A DNA stretch of 64,000 nucleotides from Bog-793 sp050013835. Its GTDB lineage: Bacteria; Actinomycetota; Acidimicrobiia; Acidimicrobiales; Bog-793. Every line of letters begins with the position of its first letter. Position 1 is the stretch's first letter. The stretch spans positions 62,001 to 126,000 of the forward strand of contig JBEKEM010000009.1 of assembly GCA_050013835.1 (NCBI GenBank), in the 5' to 3' direction. The position numbers and the translations under genes were made by a program. Under the pieces are notes generated by a model. It saw only the letters and a program-made list of their open reading frames with translations, searched no databases and was not told where the DNA came from. Positions 1-7,358 of the stretch are shown here, piece by piece.

Positions 1-176
1 GCGGCGGCGACCCACAGGGCGTGCCGGCCCTCGAGGGCGGCGGCGAGGCTCGGCGCGAGCCCACCGGCGGCACGGCCGACGACCACCCCGCCCGACTCGA
101 GGCCGAACGAGAACGGGGCCCGGGTGGCGGCGATGACGAGGTCGCGCGCCTCGGCGGGGGCTGGCACGCCGAACAT
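1..176 (-). CDS. Partial CDS, N-terminus of a trehalose-6-phosphate-synthase-like glycosyltransferase (GT20)
   Basis: Only the first 58 or so codons are present; the gene runs off the left edge. Reading from the ATG at 176-174, the protein has a strand ending in TRAPFSF, then a hydrophobic stretch, then an AGGLAPSL segment and LWVAA. Trehalose-6-phosphate synthases start with a comparable pattern, a strand with an SNR-x-P motif followed by a glycine pair and L-x-WVG, which binds the sugar nucleotide. The match is short, the usual Asn of SNR is Thr here, and no strong ribosome binding site precedes the ATG, so the assignment is tentative. It is divergent from the SAM-riboswitch operon on its right. 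Confidence 0.45.
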   Translation of the reverse strand, partial: MFGVPAPAEARDLVIAATRAPFSFGLESGGVVVGRAAGGLAPSLAAALEGRHALWVAA

Positions 177-249
177 CTTCGCTTGACGGGACCTAGCAGG
201 CAACGACGGCCGTCTTGACGTGCCAGGGCACGCCGACCAGACTGGGGCC

Positions 250-348
250 CATCATCCAGAGCGGCTGAGGGACGGGCCCGAAGACGCCGCGGCAACCAGT
301 TCCGAGCCATACGGCTCGCCACCAGGTGCCAATGCCCGATCGATGAGG
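250..348 (+). promoter_or_regulatory. SAM riboswitch (S-box core; SAM-IV or SAM-I/IV variant type)
   Basis: The leader of the following operon carries the conserved SAM aptamer core in order: CCAGAG (256-261), GAGGGACGGGCCC (267-279), GGCAACC (291-297), GGTGCCAAT (326-334) and GATGAG (342-347). Helices can be drawn: P1 TCATC 252-256 with GATGA 342-346; P2 GCGGC 261-265 with GCCGC 286-290; P3 CGAGCC 303-308 with GGCTCG 313-318. There is no room for a P4 hairpin between GGTGCCAAT and the closing P1 strand, which suggests the actinobacterial SAM-IV or SAM-I/IV variant rather than canonical SAM-I. The closing P1 strand overlaps the GAGGAGG ribosome binding site at 345-351, six bases before the TTG start, so SAM binding should block translation directly. 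Confidence 0.88.
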
Positions 349-356
349 AGGAAGCC

Positions 357-1604
357 TTGACCTCGCCGACCGATGGTCTGCGCTGCCGTGAATGTGGGCG
401 GCTCTTTCCCCCCGGGGCCTTCTACGTCTGCGAGTGGTGCTTCGGCCCCCTCGAGGTGGTCTACGACTACGAGGCCGTCGCCCGCCGCGTGAGCCGCGCC
501 CGGATCGCCGCGGGCCCCCCGTCCATCTGGCGCTACGCCGACCTCCTCCCCGTCGACCCGGTCGGGGCCGTCGACCTCGGCGCCGGCTGCACGCCGCTCA
601 TCAGGGCCGACCGCCTCGCCGCCGAACTCGGCCTCGGCGAACTGTGGCTAAAGGACGACACCCGCAACCCGACCGGCTCGTTCAAGGACCGGGTCACGTC
701 GGTTGCCCTGACCCGGGCCCGCGAGCTCGGATTCAAGGTGGCGGCGTGCGCCTCGACGGGCAACCTCGCCAACTCCGTGGCGGCGCACGCGGCCCACGCC
801 GGCATGGAGTGCTACGTCTTCGTGCCCGCCGACCTTGAGCGCACGAAGATCACGATGACCGCCGTGTTCGGGGCCCGCCTCGTCGCCATTCGCGGCGACT
901 ACGACGAGGTCAACCGGCTCTGTGCCGAGATCGCCGACGAGCGCGACGACTGGGCCTTCGTCAACGTCAATTTGCGCGCCTACTACGCCGAGGGCTCCAA
1001 GACGCTCGCCTACGAGGTGGCCGAGCAGCTCGGCTGGCAGCTCCCCGACCACATCGTCGTGCCGATCGCCTCGGGGAGCCTGCTCTCCAAGATCGACAAG
1101 GGGTTCGGCGAGCTCCCCCTGGTGGGGCTCGCCGACGGCGACCGGCGGGTTCGGATCTCCGGCGCCCAGGCGGCGGGCTGCGCCCCGGTCGCCACGGCGC
1201 TCGCGGCCGGCGAGGCGGTACCGACCCCGGTCCGCCCCGACACGATCGCCAAGTCGCTCGCCATCGGGAGCCCGGCCGACGGTGAGGCGGCGCTGCGAGC
1301 GGTGCGCGCCTCGTCCGGGTCGATCGCCACGGCGACCGACGCCGAGATCATCGAGGCGATCCGGCTGCTTGCCCGGACCGAGGGGATCTTCGCCGAGACC
1401 GCCGGCGGGGTGACGATCGCCAGCCTGGCCAAACTCGCCCAGTCCGGGGTCGTCCGCCACGACGAGCGAGTCGTCGCCTGCATCACCGGGACGGGCCTGA
1501 AGACGATCGAGGCCTTCGGCGACACGCTCGGCCCGTCGGCGGTCATCGAACCCTCGTTCGGCGCCTTCACGGCGCTCGAAGAAAGCTGGAGGAACCCCAA
1601 GTGA
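357..1604 (+). CDS. thrC: Threonine-synthase-like PLP enzyme under SAM riboswitch control
   Basis: Fold-type II PLP enzyme of 415 residues. An N-terminal zinc-ribbon-like segment has Cys10, Cys13, Cys25 and Cys28. The PLP lysine is predicted as Lys110 in GSFKDR, and glycine-rich phosphate-binding loops follow (ASTGN near 138, ASGSLL, TGTGLK). Threonine synthase converts O-phosphohomoserine to threonine, and the family assignment is secure. The start is TTG at 357, chosen because GAGGAGG lies at 345-351 and no ATG is in frame. Its leader is a SAM aptamer, and its stop overlaps the start of a MoaD/ThiS-like sulfur carrier. Both are unusual for an ordinary threonine synthase and suggest a role in sulfur amino acid synthesis; see findings. 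Plain threonine synthase remains possible. Confidence 0.82.
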   Translation: MTSPTDGLRCRECGRLFPPGAFYVCEWCFGPLEVVYDYEAVARRVSRARIAAGPPSIWRYADLLPVDPVGAVDLGAGCTPLIRADRLAAELGLGELWLKDDTRNPTGSFKDRVTSVALTRARELGFKVAACASTGNLANSVAAHAAHAGMECYVFVPADLERTKITMTAVFGARLVAIRGDYDEVNRLCAEIADERDDWAFVNVNLRAYYAEGSKTLAYEVAEQLGWQLPDHIVVPIASGSLLSKIDKGFGELPLVGLADGDRRVRISGAQAAGCAPVATALAAGEAVPTPVRPDTIAKSLAIGSPADGEAALRAVRASSGSIATATDAEIIEAIRLLARTEGIFAETAGGVTIASLAKLAQSGVVRHDERVVACITGTGLKTIEAFGDTLGPSAVIEPSFGAFTALEESWRNPK

Positions 1605-1876
1605 GCGTCGTCGTCCGCATCCCTGCCCAGCTCCGCCCCGTCACCGGCGGCAAGCGCGAGGTCAACGTCGCGGCGACGACCGTGCGCGAGGCGCTCGACG
1701 ACCTCGAGGCCCTCCACCCCGGGTTGCGGGAGCGGATCGTCGACCCCGAAGGCCAGCTGCGCCGCTTCGTCAACATCTTCCTCGCCGACCGGGACGTCCG
1801 GTTCCTCGACGGGCTCGACACCCCGGTCGAGGACGGCCAGACCCTCTCGGTCGTCCCGGCGATCTCCGGCGGCTGA
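1601..1876 (+). CDS. MoaD/ThiS-family small sulfur carrier protein
   Basis: A 91-residue ubiquitin-like protein of the MoaD/ThiS/CysO superfamily. It ends in Gly-Gly, the tail that is adenylated and converted to a thiocarboxylate by an E1-like (MoeB/ThiF) enzyme so that it can deliver sulfide. Visible features are a beta-rich start, the middle segment LRRFVNIFLADRDVRFL typical of CysO/MoaD proteins, and VEDGQTLSVVPAISGG at the end. The GTG start overlaps the preceding stop as GTGA, with GGAGG at 1588-1592. Coupling to a PLP enzyme recalls the CysO-CysM cysteine synthase pair of Mycobacterium. The activating enzyme is not in this window. No molybdopterin or thiamine genes are nearby. Confidence 0.85.
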   Translation: MSVVVRIPAQLRPVTGGKREVNVAATTVREALDDLEALHPGLRERIVDPEGQLRRFVNIFLADRDVRFLDGLDTPVEDGQTLSVVPAISGG

Positions 1877-1937
1877 CACCCAGCTGCGGCTCCCCCACCT
1901 GGGCGTGTTGCGTCCTGGCTGCTGGCGTGGTTTGCTA

Positions 1938-1964
1938 TTAGCACTCGACTGATGAGAGTGCTAA
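1938..1964 (+). promoter_or_regulatory. CIRCE operator (HrcA binding site) of groEL
   Basis: A perfect CIRCE element: TTAGCACTC, a 9-base spacer, then GAGTGCTAA, 40 bases before the groEL start. CIRCE is bound by the heat-shock repressor HrcA, so groEL should be HrcA-controlled. The hrcA gene is not in this window. Its location suggests that the repressor covers the transcription start. Confidence 0.95.
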
Positions 1965-2003
1965 CGCTCGGAGGACCCGAGCGGCCAAGGGAGGACATCC
2001 GAG

Positions 2004-3623
2004 ATGTCGAAGTTGATCGAGTTCGATGAGCACGCCCGGCGCGCGCTCGAACGGGGAATGAACCAGCTCGTCGACGCAGTGAAGGTCACGCTCGGGCCGA
2101 AGGGCCGCAACGTCGTCCTCGAGAAGAAGTGGGGTGCGCCGACGATCACGAACGACGGCGTCTCGATCGCCAAGGAGATCGAGCTCGAGGATCCCTTCGA
2201 GAAGGTCGGCGCCGAGCTCGTCAAGGAGGTCGCCAAGAAGACCGACGACGTCGCCGGTGACGGCACGACGACGGCGACGGTGCTCGCCGGGGCGCTCGTG
2301 CGCGAGGGCCTGCGCAACGTGGCCGCCGGGGCGAACCCGATGTCACTAAAGCGCGGGATCGAGCGGGCCGTGGACACGGCCGTCGCTCATCTGAAGGAGC
2401 TGGCGAAGGACACCGACTCGAAAGACCAGATCGCCCAGGTCGCGGGGATCTCCGCCGCCGACCCCGAGATCGGCTCGATGATCGCCGAGGCGATCGACAA
2501 GGTCGGCAAGGACGGCGTGATCACCGTCGAGGAGTCCCAGGCCTTCGGGATGGGGATGGACCTCGTCGAGGGGATGCGGTTCGACAAGGGTTACATCTCC
2601 CCGTACTTCGTCACGGACTCCGACCGGATGGAGGCCGTGCTCGAGGACGCCTACATCCTCATCTGCGGCTCCAAGATCTCCGCCGTGCGCGACATGCTCC
2701 CGATTCTCGAGAAGGTGATGCAGACCGGCAAGCCGTTGGTCGTCATCGCCGAGGACGTCGAGGGCGAGGCCCTCGCCACACTCGTCGTGAACAAGATCCG
2801 CGGCACATTCAAGAGCGTCGCCGTCAAGGCCCCGGGCTTCGGCGAGCGGCGCAAGGCGATGCTCCAGGACATGGCGATCCTCACCGCCGCCCAGGTCATC
2901 TCGGAAGACGTCGGGCTGAAGCTCGAGAACGTCACGCTCGACCTGCTCGGCAAGGCGCGCAAGGTGGTCGTCACCAAGGACGAGGCGACGATCGTCGAGG
3001 GTGCCGGCTCCGAGGCCGACATCAAGGGCCGGATCAGCCAGATCAAGACGGAGATCGAGAACACCGACTCCGACTACGACAAGGAGAAGCTCCAGGAGCG
3101 GCTCGCCAAACTCTCCGGCGGCGTCGCCGTCATCAAGGTTGGCGCCGCAACCGAGGTCGAGCTGAAGGAGAAGAAGCACCGGATCGAGGACGCCGTCTCG
3201 ACGACGAAGGCTGCGATCGAGGAGGGTGTCGTCCCCGGTGGCGGGGTGGCGCTCGTGCGCTGCCAGCCCGCCATCCTTGAGCTCGCCGAGAAGCTCGAGG
3301 GCGACGAGGCGACCGGTGCCCGGATCGTCGCCCGGGCGGTCGAGGAGCCCGTGAAGCAGATAGCGGTCAACGCGGGCCTCGAGGGCGGTGTCGTGATCGA
3401 GAAGGTCCGCGGGCTGAAGAACCCCTCCGAGGGACTGAACGCCGAGACCGGCGTCTACGAGGACATGTTCAAGGCCGGCATCATCGACGCCGCCAAGGTG
3501 ACACGCTCGGCCCTGCAGAACGCCGCCTCGATCGCGGCGCTCTTCTTGACGACCGAGGCTGTCGTCGTCGACAAGCCGGAGGAGAAGCAGCCGGCCCCGG
3601 CGCCCGGGATGGACGACTACTAA
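2004..3623 (+). CDS. groEL: Chaperonin GroEL (60 kDa), stand-alone copy
   Basis: A 539-residue group I chaperonin subunit, which folds proteins in an ATP-driven double ring in the cytosol. Clear signatures are TLGPKGRNV near residue 30, the ATP-binding GDGTTTATVLA near 85, and AAIEEGVVPGGGVAL near 400. The ATG is preceded by GGGAGGA. It has no groES next to it, as is usual for the second, CIRCE-controlled groEL of actinobacteria. The C-terminus ends in PGMDDY, without the Gly-Gly-Met repeat of many GroELs or the His-rich tail of actinobacterial GroEL1, so it fits the GroEL2 type. Confidence 0.97.
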   Translation: MSKLIEFDEHARRALERGMNQLVDAVKVTLGPKGRNVVLEKKWGAPTITNDGVSIAKEIELEDPFEKVGAELVKEVAKKTDDVAGDGTTTATVLAGALVREGLRNVAAGANPMSLKRGIERAVDTAVAHLKELAKDTDSKDQIAQVAGISAADPEIGSMIAEAIDKVGKDGVITVEESQAFGMGMDLVEGMRFDKGYISPYFVTDSDRMEAVLEDAYILICGSKISAVRDMLPILEKVMQTGKPLVVIAEDVEGEALATLVVNKIRGTFKSVAVKAPGFGERRKAMLQDMAILTAAQVISEDVGLKLENVTLDLLGKARKVVVTKDEATIVEGAGSEADIKGRISQIKTEIENTDSDYDKEKLQERLAKLSGGVAVIKVGAATEVELKEKKHRIEDAVSTTKAAIEEGVVPGGGVALVRCQPAILELAEKLEGDEATGARIVARAVEEPVKQIAVNAGLEGGVVIEKVRGLKNPSEGLNAETGVYEDMFKAGIIDAAKVTRSALQNAASIAALFLTTEAVVVDKPEEKQPAPAPGMDDY

Positions 3624-3642
3624 GACAGCGCACCGAGTGCTG

Positions 3643-3676
3643 AACGGCACGACCGCCGGCCGGCGGCCGTGCCGTT
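3643..3676 (+). terminator. Hairpin after groEL
   Basis: Nineteen bases after the groEL stop, AACGGCACG (3643-3651) pairs perfectly with CGTGCCGTT (3668-3676). The loop itself is a GC palindrome (3653-3666) that extends the stem. There is only a short T run afterwards, so this may be an imperfect intrinsic terminator. It separates groEL from the heme/Lar operon. Confidence 0.5.
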
Positions 3677-3718
3677 TGCGCGAAGGGGCCCTTTTGCGCC
3701 GCGCCGTAGACTCGCCGC

Positions 3719-4438
3719 GTGACGAGTCCCCCGCCGGACGCCGCCGACGACCCGCCCGCCGCGGCCACCGCCGGGAGTCTCCCCGGATGGGCTGCGCTCC
3801 ACCTGTTCTGTGACGCCGCCGGCGCCGACCGGGTTGCCGCCGAGGCGGCGCTCGGCAGCTGCCGGTCCGACGGCTACGAGGTCGTCACCGTCGAGGTGCT
3901 CGGCCACAAGGCCGACCTCGGGGTCCTCGCCCTCGGGCCGTCGTTCGAGCGCCTGCGCCGCCTCCAGAGCGAGCTGTCGCACGCCGGGTGCCCCACCCGA
4001 TACTCGTACGTCTCGCTCACCGAGGTGTCCGAGTACGCGGCGCGCGTCCCGGAGGAGTCAAAGCAGGCGCGACTGCGCCCCAAGCTCCCGCCGGAGGGGA
4101 TGCCCGCCTTCTGCTTCTACCCGATGTCCCGGCGCCGCGACGGTGACGACAACTGGTACCGGCTCCCCTACGACGAGCGGCTCCGGATGATGATGAACCA
4201 CGGCAAGGTGGGGAGCACGTTCCGGGGTCGGGTCGTCCAGCTCGTCACCGGCTCGAGCGGCCTCGACGACTGGGAATGGGGCGTGACGCTGTTCGCCACG
4301 ACCTTCGACGACATCAAGTCCTGCGTCTACGCGATGCGCTACGACGAGGCATCGGCGCGCTACGGGGAGTTCGGCCCGTTCTTTGCCGGCCTCGTCAAGG
4401 CCCCCGCCGCGATCTTCGCAGCGCTGGGCGCGGGCTGA
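3719..4438 (+). CDS. chdC: Coproheme decarboxylase (chlorite-dismutase-like, HemQ)
   Basis: A 239-residue member of the chlorite dismutase-like family. It catalyses the last step of coproporphyrin-dependent heme synthesis, the peroxide-driven decarboxylation of coproheme to heme b. The C-terminal half carries the diagnostic blocks CFYPMSRRR, NWYRLPYDERLRMMMNHG (with a candidate proximal histidine and the tyrosine of the YxLP segment) and GLDDWEWGVTLFA followed by a YAMRYDE segment. The GTG start gives the usual length plus a short Pro/Asp-rich leader. Partner enzymes hemE, cpfC and cgoX are encoded near 41-44 kb. The gene is followed 16 bases later by larE, so the two are probably co-transcribed. 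Confidence 0.93.
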   Translation: MTSPPPDAADDPPAAATAGSLPGWAALHLFCDAAGADRVAAEAALGSCRSDGYEVVTVEVLGHKADLGVLALGPSFERLRRLQSELSHAGCPTRYSYVSLTEVSEYAARVPEESKQARLRPKLPPEGMPAFCFYPMSRRRDGDDNWYRLPYDERLRMMMNHGKVGSTFRGRVVQLVTGSSGLDDWEWGVTLFATTFDDIKSCVYAMRYDEASARYGEFGPFFAGLVKAPAAIFAALGAG

Positions 4439-4454
4439 GCCCGCCGGTCGAGCT

Positions 4455-5279
4455 GTGACCGCCGCCGCCGGCCTCGACCGACTCGAGCGTGTCCTCGACG
4501 GGCTCGGGCGCGTCGTCGTCGCCTTCTCCGGCGGCGCCGACTCGTCGCTCCTCGGCTACGTCGCCAACCGGACGCTCGGTCCGGCGCGGGTCCTGTGCGT
4601 CACCTCCTCCTCGGCCTCGCTCGCCGCCGACGAGCTCGCCGACTGCGGGGCGCTCGCCGCCGAATGGGGGTTGCGGCACCTCGTCGTCGAAACGAACGAG
4701 CTCGCCGACGAATCCTACGCCCGCAACGACCTCGACCGCTGCTACCACTGCAAGCGCGAGTTGATGGACGTGCTCGCCGGGCCGGCGGCGCGCGAGGGCG
4801 CCACGATCGCCCTCGGGGTCAACCTCGACGACCTCGCCGACTACCGCCCCGGACAGCGGGCGGCGAGCGAGCGCGGCGCCGTCTTCCCGCTCGTCGAGGC
4901 GGGCCTCGCCAAGCGCGACGTCCGGGACCTGTCGCGTCGGCTCGGCCTGCGCACCTGGGACAAGCCGGCGGCTGCCTGCCTCGCCTCACGGGTCCCGCAC
5001 GGCACCCCCGTCACGGTCGGGGTGCTGCGACGGGTTGAAACGGCGGAATCGGGCCTGCGAGCCCTCGGCTTCCGGGTGTTGCGCGTCCGCCACTACGGCG
5101 ACACGGCCCGCATCGAGTTCGGACTCGACGAGCTGGAACGGGCGCTCGCAATCCGCGGGGCCGTCGTCGCGGCGGTCCGCGCCGCCGGCTACCGGCACGT
5201 CACGCTCGACCTCGAGGGGTTCCGCTCCGGCAACCTCAGCCGGACCGCGCTCGAAAACCGCCCGGGCGGCGGAGACTAG
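4455..5279 (+). CDS. larE: LarE, ATP-dependent sacrificial sulfur transferase for nickel-pincer cofactor
   Basis: A 274-residue PP-loop enzyme. LarE adenylates the pyridinium dicarboxylate intermediate and donates sulfur to it while building the nickel-pincer nucleotide of lactate racemase-type enzymes. Visible features: PP-loop FSGGADS at residues 24-30; the LarE signature RCYHCKREL at 95-103; GVNLDDLADYRPG at 121-133; and DKPAAACLASR at 169-179, whose Cys175 matches the sacrificial cysteine position. The GTG at 4455 is chosen because the upstream ATG would overlap chdC by 56 bases and add an unrelated leader. LarB and LarC are encoded about 31 kb away. Single-cysteine LarE enzymes lose that sulfur and so act once per protein. 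Confidence 0.9.
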   Translation: MTAAAGLDRLERVLDGLGRVVVAFSGGADSSLLGYVANRTLGPARVLCVTSSSASLAADELADCGALAAEWGLRHLVVETNELADESYARNDLDRCYHCKRELMDVLAGPAAREGATIALGVNLDDLADYRPGQRAASERGAVFPLVEAGLAKRDVRDLSRRLGLRTWDKPAAACLASRVPHGTPVTVGVLRRVETAESGLRALGFRVLRVRHYGDTARIEFGLDELERALAIRGAVVAAVRAAGYRHVTLDLEGFRSGNLSRTALENRPGGGD

Positions 5280-5476
5280 GGGTTGGGCGGGGTCTCCCGG
5301 CCCTCGCGCGAGACACTCCAGCCGGCCGACGACGTCGTGCGCTTCTCGAAAAAGACGCAGCCGTCCGGGCAGGCGAAGGGGAATTGGTCGTTGACGCCGA
5401 GCTTGCAAACCTCGGTACGTTCGGAGCCGCGCACCGTCTGCATCACGTAGTGGCGGCAGTCCTCCCGCACGGCCAT
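5276..5476 (-). CDS. Small conserved-looking four-cysteine protein
   Basis: A 66-residue reading frame starting at ATG 5476 and converging on larE, with 4 bases of overlap at the stops. Cysteines lie at residues 7, 24, 36 and 40 (DCRHY, EVCK, ACPDGC), a spacing that could bind zinc or an iron-sulfur centre. Charged and aromatic residues are spread like a real small folded protein, unlike the Arg/Pro-rich antisense frames around it. I do not recognise a named family. The upstream gene on the same strand ends 9 bases before its ATG, so they may form an operon. Confidence 0.55.
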   Translation of the reverse strand: MAVREDCRHYVMQTVRGSERTEVCKLGVNDQFPFACPDGCVFFEKRTTSSAGWSVSREGRETPPNP

Positions 5477-5485
5477 GAGCAATCG

Positions 5486-5875
5486 TTACACGCGCGCCTC
5501 CCGCGTTGGGCGCAGGTCCCTATGCGGGGGGTCGTCGCGCAGGTAACGCTCGATTGCGCCGGTGAGGACTTCGACGGACCGGTCGGGCCCGAGCACCTCG
5601 CCCGCCCTCGAGATCCGCGCCACGTAAGCGGCGACGGTCTCGTCCTCGCGCCCGAGCTCGTCCATCCGGCGCCGGTGGTCACGGGCCTCCTCGGCGACGT
5701 CGGCGGCATCGTTCCAACCCGCGAAGTCGACCACCATCACCGGGCGTTCGACCGCAGGGCGTCCGGAGAGGCGGATAGCCTCGGCGACGCCACGGCGCGA
5801 GATGGAGCGGAACGGGCGCAGATTCGCCTTCCTCGCCGAACGCTGGCCACCGCCACCTCCCGGGACGACGGCCAA
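5486..5875 (-). CDS. Unrecognised protein with a PAC2-like GWNDA motif
   Basis: Open frame of up to 129 codons. The start is uncertain: TTG at 5875, or ATG at 5737 giving an 84-residue protein starting just before VVDFAGWNDAADVAEEA. That segment resembles the FxGWNDAGDAA motif near the N-terminus of the actinobacterial PAC2 (proteasome assembly chaperone-like) family. The next part, RRMDELGREDETVAAYV, looks like the C-terminal helices of the same family. Full PAC2 proteins are about 280-300 residues, so this may be a shortened relative, an internally deleted remnant, or a coincidence. It sits just upstream of the four-cysteine protein gene and diverges from the acetyltransferase gene. Confidence 0.4.
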   Translation of the reverse strand: MAVVPGGGGGQRSARKANLRPFRSISRRGVAEAIRLSGRPAVERPVMVVDFAGWNDAADVAEEARDHRRRMDELGREDETVAAYVARISRAGEVLGPDRSVEVLTGAIERYLRDDPPHRDLRPTREARV

Positions 5876-5937
5876 CCTGCCGGGCGCCGGCCGCGCCCTA
5901 CGCCGGGCGGGCGTCGCACTTCGGTACGCTCGACCGG

Positions 5938-6381
5938 ATGCCCAAGACCCTGGTCACCGTCGAGGCGCTCGACGAGCCGACCGAGAAGGACGCCGCGGCG
6001 ATGGCGCGTCTCGTTGCGCACCTCTCCTCGGCGCGCCCGCCCGACCTCGCCGACCTGCGGGAGCTCGTCTCCGCGGGCCCGGCGACGGTGCTTGTCGCGC
6101 GCCTCGACGGCGAGATCGTCGGCACGCTGTCGCTCGCGACCTTCGCCGTCCCGACTGGCCGGCGGGCCTGGATCGAGGACGTCGTCGTCGACCCCCCCCA
6201 CCGGGGGCGCGGGATCGCCTCGCAGCTCGTCGGCGCCGCCCTCCGGCTTGCCGTCGAGACCGGCTGCCGGACGGTCGACCTCACCTCGCGCCCGTCGAGG
6301 GTGGAGGCCAACCGTCTCTACGAACAGCTCGGCTTCGTCCGCCGGGAGACCAACGTCTACAGGTTCTCGCTCGGCAACTGA
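5938..6381 (+). CDS. GNAT-family N-acetyltransferase
   Basis: A 147-residue GCN5-related acetyltransferase with the standard layout. VARLDGEIVGTLSL forms the first beta strands, WIEDVVVDPPHRGRGIASQLV is the V-x-x-x-x-R-G-x-G/A acetyl-CoA binding loop near residues 78-98, and ANRLYEQLGFVRRETNVYRF is the closing motif. The substrate cannot be predicted. There is no strong ribosome binding site, and the ATG lies about 60 bases from the divergent gene, so the mRNA may be nearly leaderless. Five bases after its stop begins the broken uridine-kinase-like gene. Confidence 0.88.
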   Translation: MPKTLVTVEALDEPTEKDAAAMARLVAHLSSARPPDLADLRELVSAGPATVLVARLDGEIVGTLSLATFAVPTGRRAWIEDVVVDPPHRGRGIASQLVGAALRLAVETGCRTVDLTSRPSRVEANRLYEQLGFVRRETNVYRFSLGN

Positions 6382-6386
6382 ACACG

Positions 6387-7129
6387 ATGGCCGGGACCGA
6401 GCGACTACCCGGTGCGCGACGACGCAATCCGCTTCCCGAGCCCGGGGGCCAACTCGACCGCGCGCGGCTCATCGCCCGCCTCGCCGGGTTCGCCCTCTCC
6501 CGCCGGCCACGCGACCGGCCATTGATGATCGGGATCGATGGGGTCGACACCGCCGGCAAGACAACGCTCGCCGAGGAGCTGGCGTCCGCGCTGCGGGCAC
6601 GGGGCAGCGAGGCGCTGCGGGCCTCCCTCGACGGCTTCCACCTGCCGAGACGACGCCGGCTGCAGCGCGGAAAGGACTCGTCGGAAGGCTTCTACCTCGA
6701 CTCGTTCGACTACGACGCGCTGCGCCGGTACCTCCTCGACCCGCTCGGCCCGGGCGGCTCCCGAACGGTGCGAGGCGCGTCTTCGACTCGTTCGCCAACG
6801 CCCCGGTCGATCCGCCCCCTGAGCACGTCGACGACGACGCCATCCTCGTCATCGACGGGATCTTCCTGCAGAGGCCGGAACTCGCTGGAGCCTGGAATCT
6901 CGTCATCTTCTTGGCGGTCGACTTCCCGACCGTCCTGCGACGGGCGGCGGCACGTGACGCCCTCCGGTTCGGCTCGGTCGACGCCGCCATCGCCCGCTAC
7001 CGCGCCCGGTACATCCCCGGACAGCAGCTCTACCGGGCGACGTGCCACCCGGAGGACAAGGCCGACTTCGTGATCGACAACAGCCACCCCGAACGCCCCG
7101 TCCTGGTCCGCGCGCCCCCGGACAGCTGA
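6387..7129 (+). pseudogene. Uridine-kinase-like P-loop kinase interrupted by a frameshift
   Basis: Two halves of one kinase lie in different frames. The first, from ATG 6387, has the Walker A motif GIDGVDTAGKTTLA, then LDGFHLPR and FDYDALRRYLLDPLGPGG, as in uridine kinase and related nucleoside or pantothenate kinases. Near 6770-6780 the meaningful frame moves by one base and continues as RRVFDSFANAPV, then VIDGIFLQRPEL, and ends at 7129 after DKADFVIDN. A single missing base just before the RRVFD codons would restore an unbroken protein of about 247 residues. This is either a real inactivating mutation or a sequence error. The gene follows the acetyltransferase gene at 5 bases and has normal base composition. 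Confidence 0.8.
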
Positions 7130-7358
7130 ACGGGGATTCCCGCGGACTCCGGTTCGCCCTTCCGGTGCCCCCGACTTGGGCACCCGCCGGGGAGCGACGC
7201 GGCCGTCTCCGACGATCCTCGACCGCGCGCCTGCGGCGCCGTCCACCGACGGAGACGGTTCCATTGCCGCTGGGTAGGCAGGCACGCGGGCAGCCGATTT
7301 GGATTCTTCCCCTAGGATCGCAATGGACTCGCGTGGTCGATTCGAGGAGGCCGCCGCA

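Noticed and set aside
1938..3623. A groES gene expected near groEL
   Set aside because: No GroES-like frame was seen within several kilobases, so groEL is reported as a single gene.
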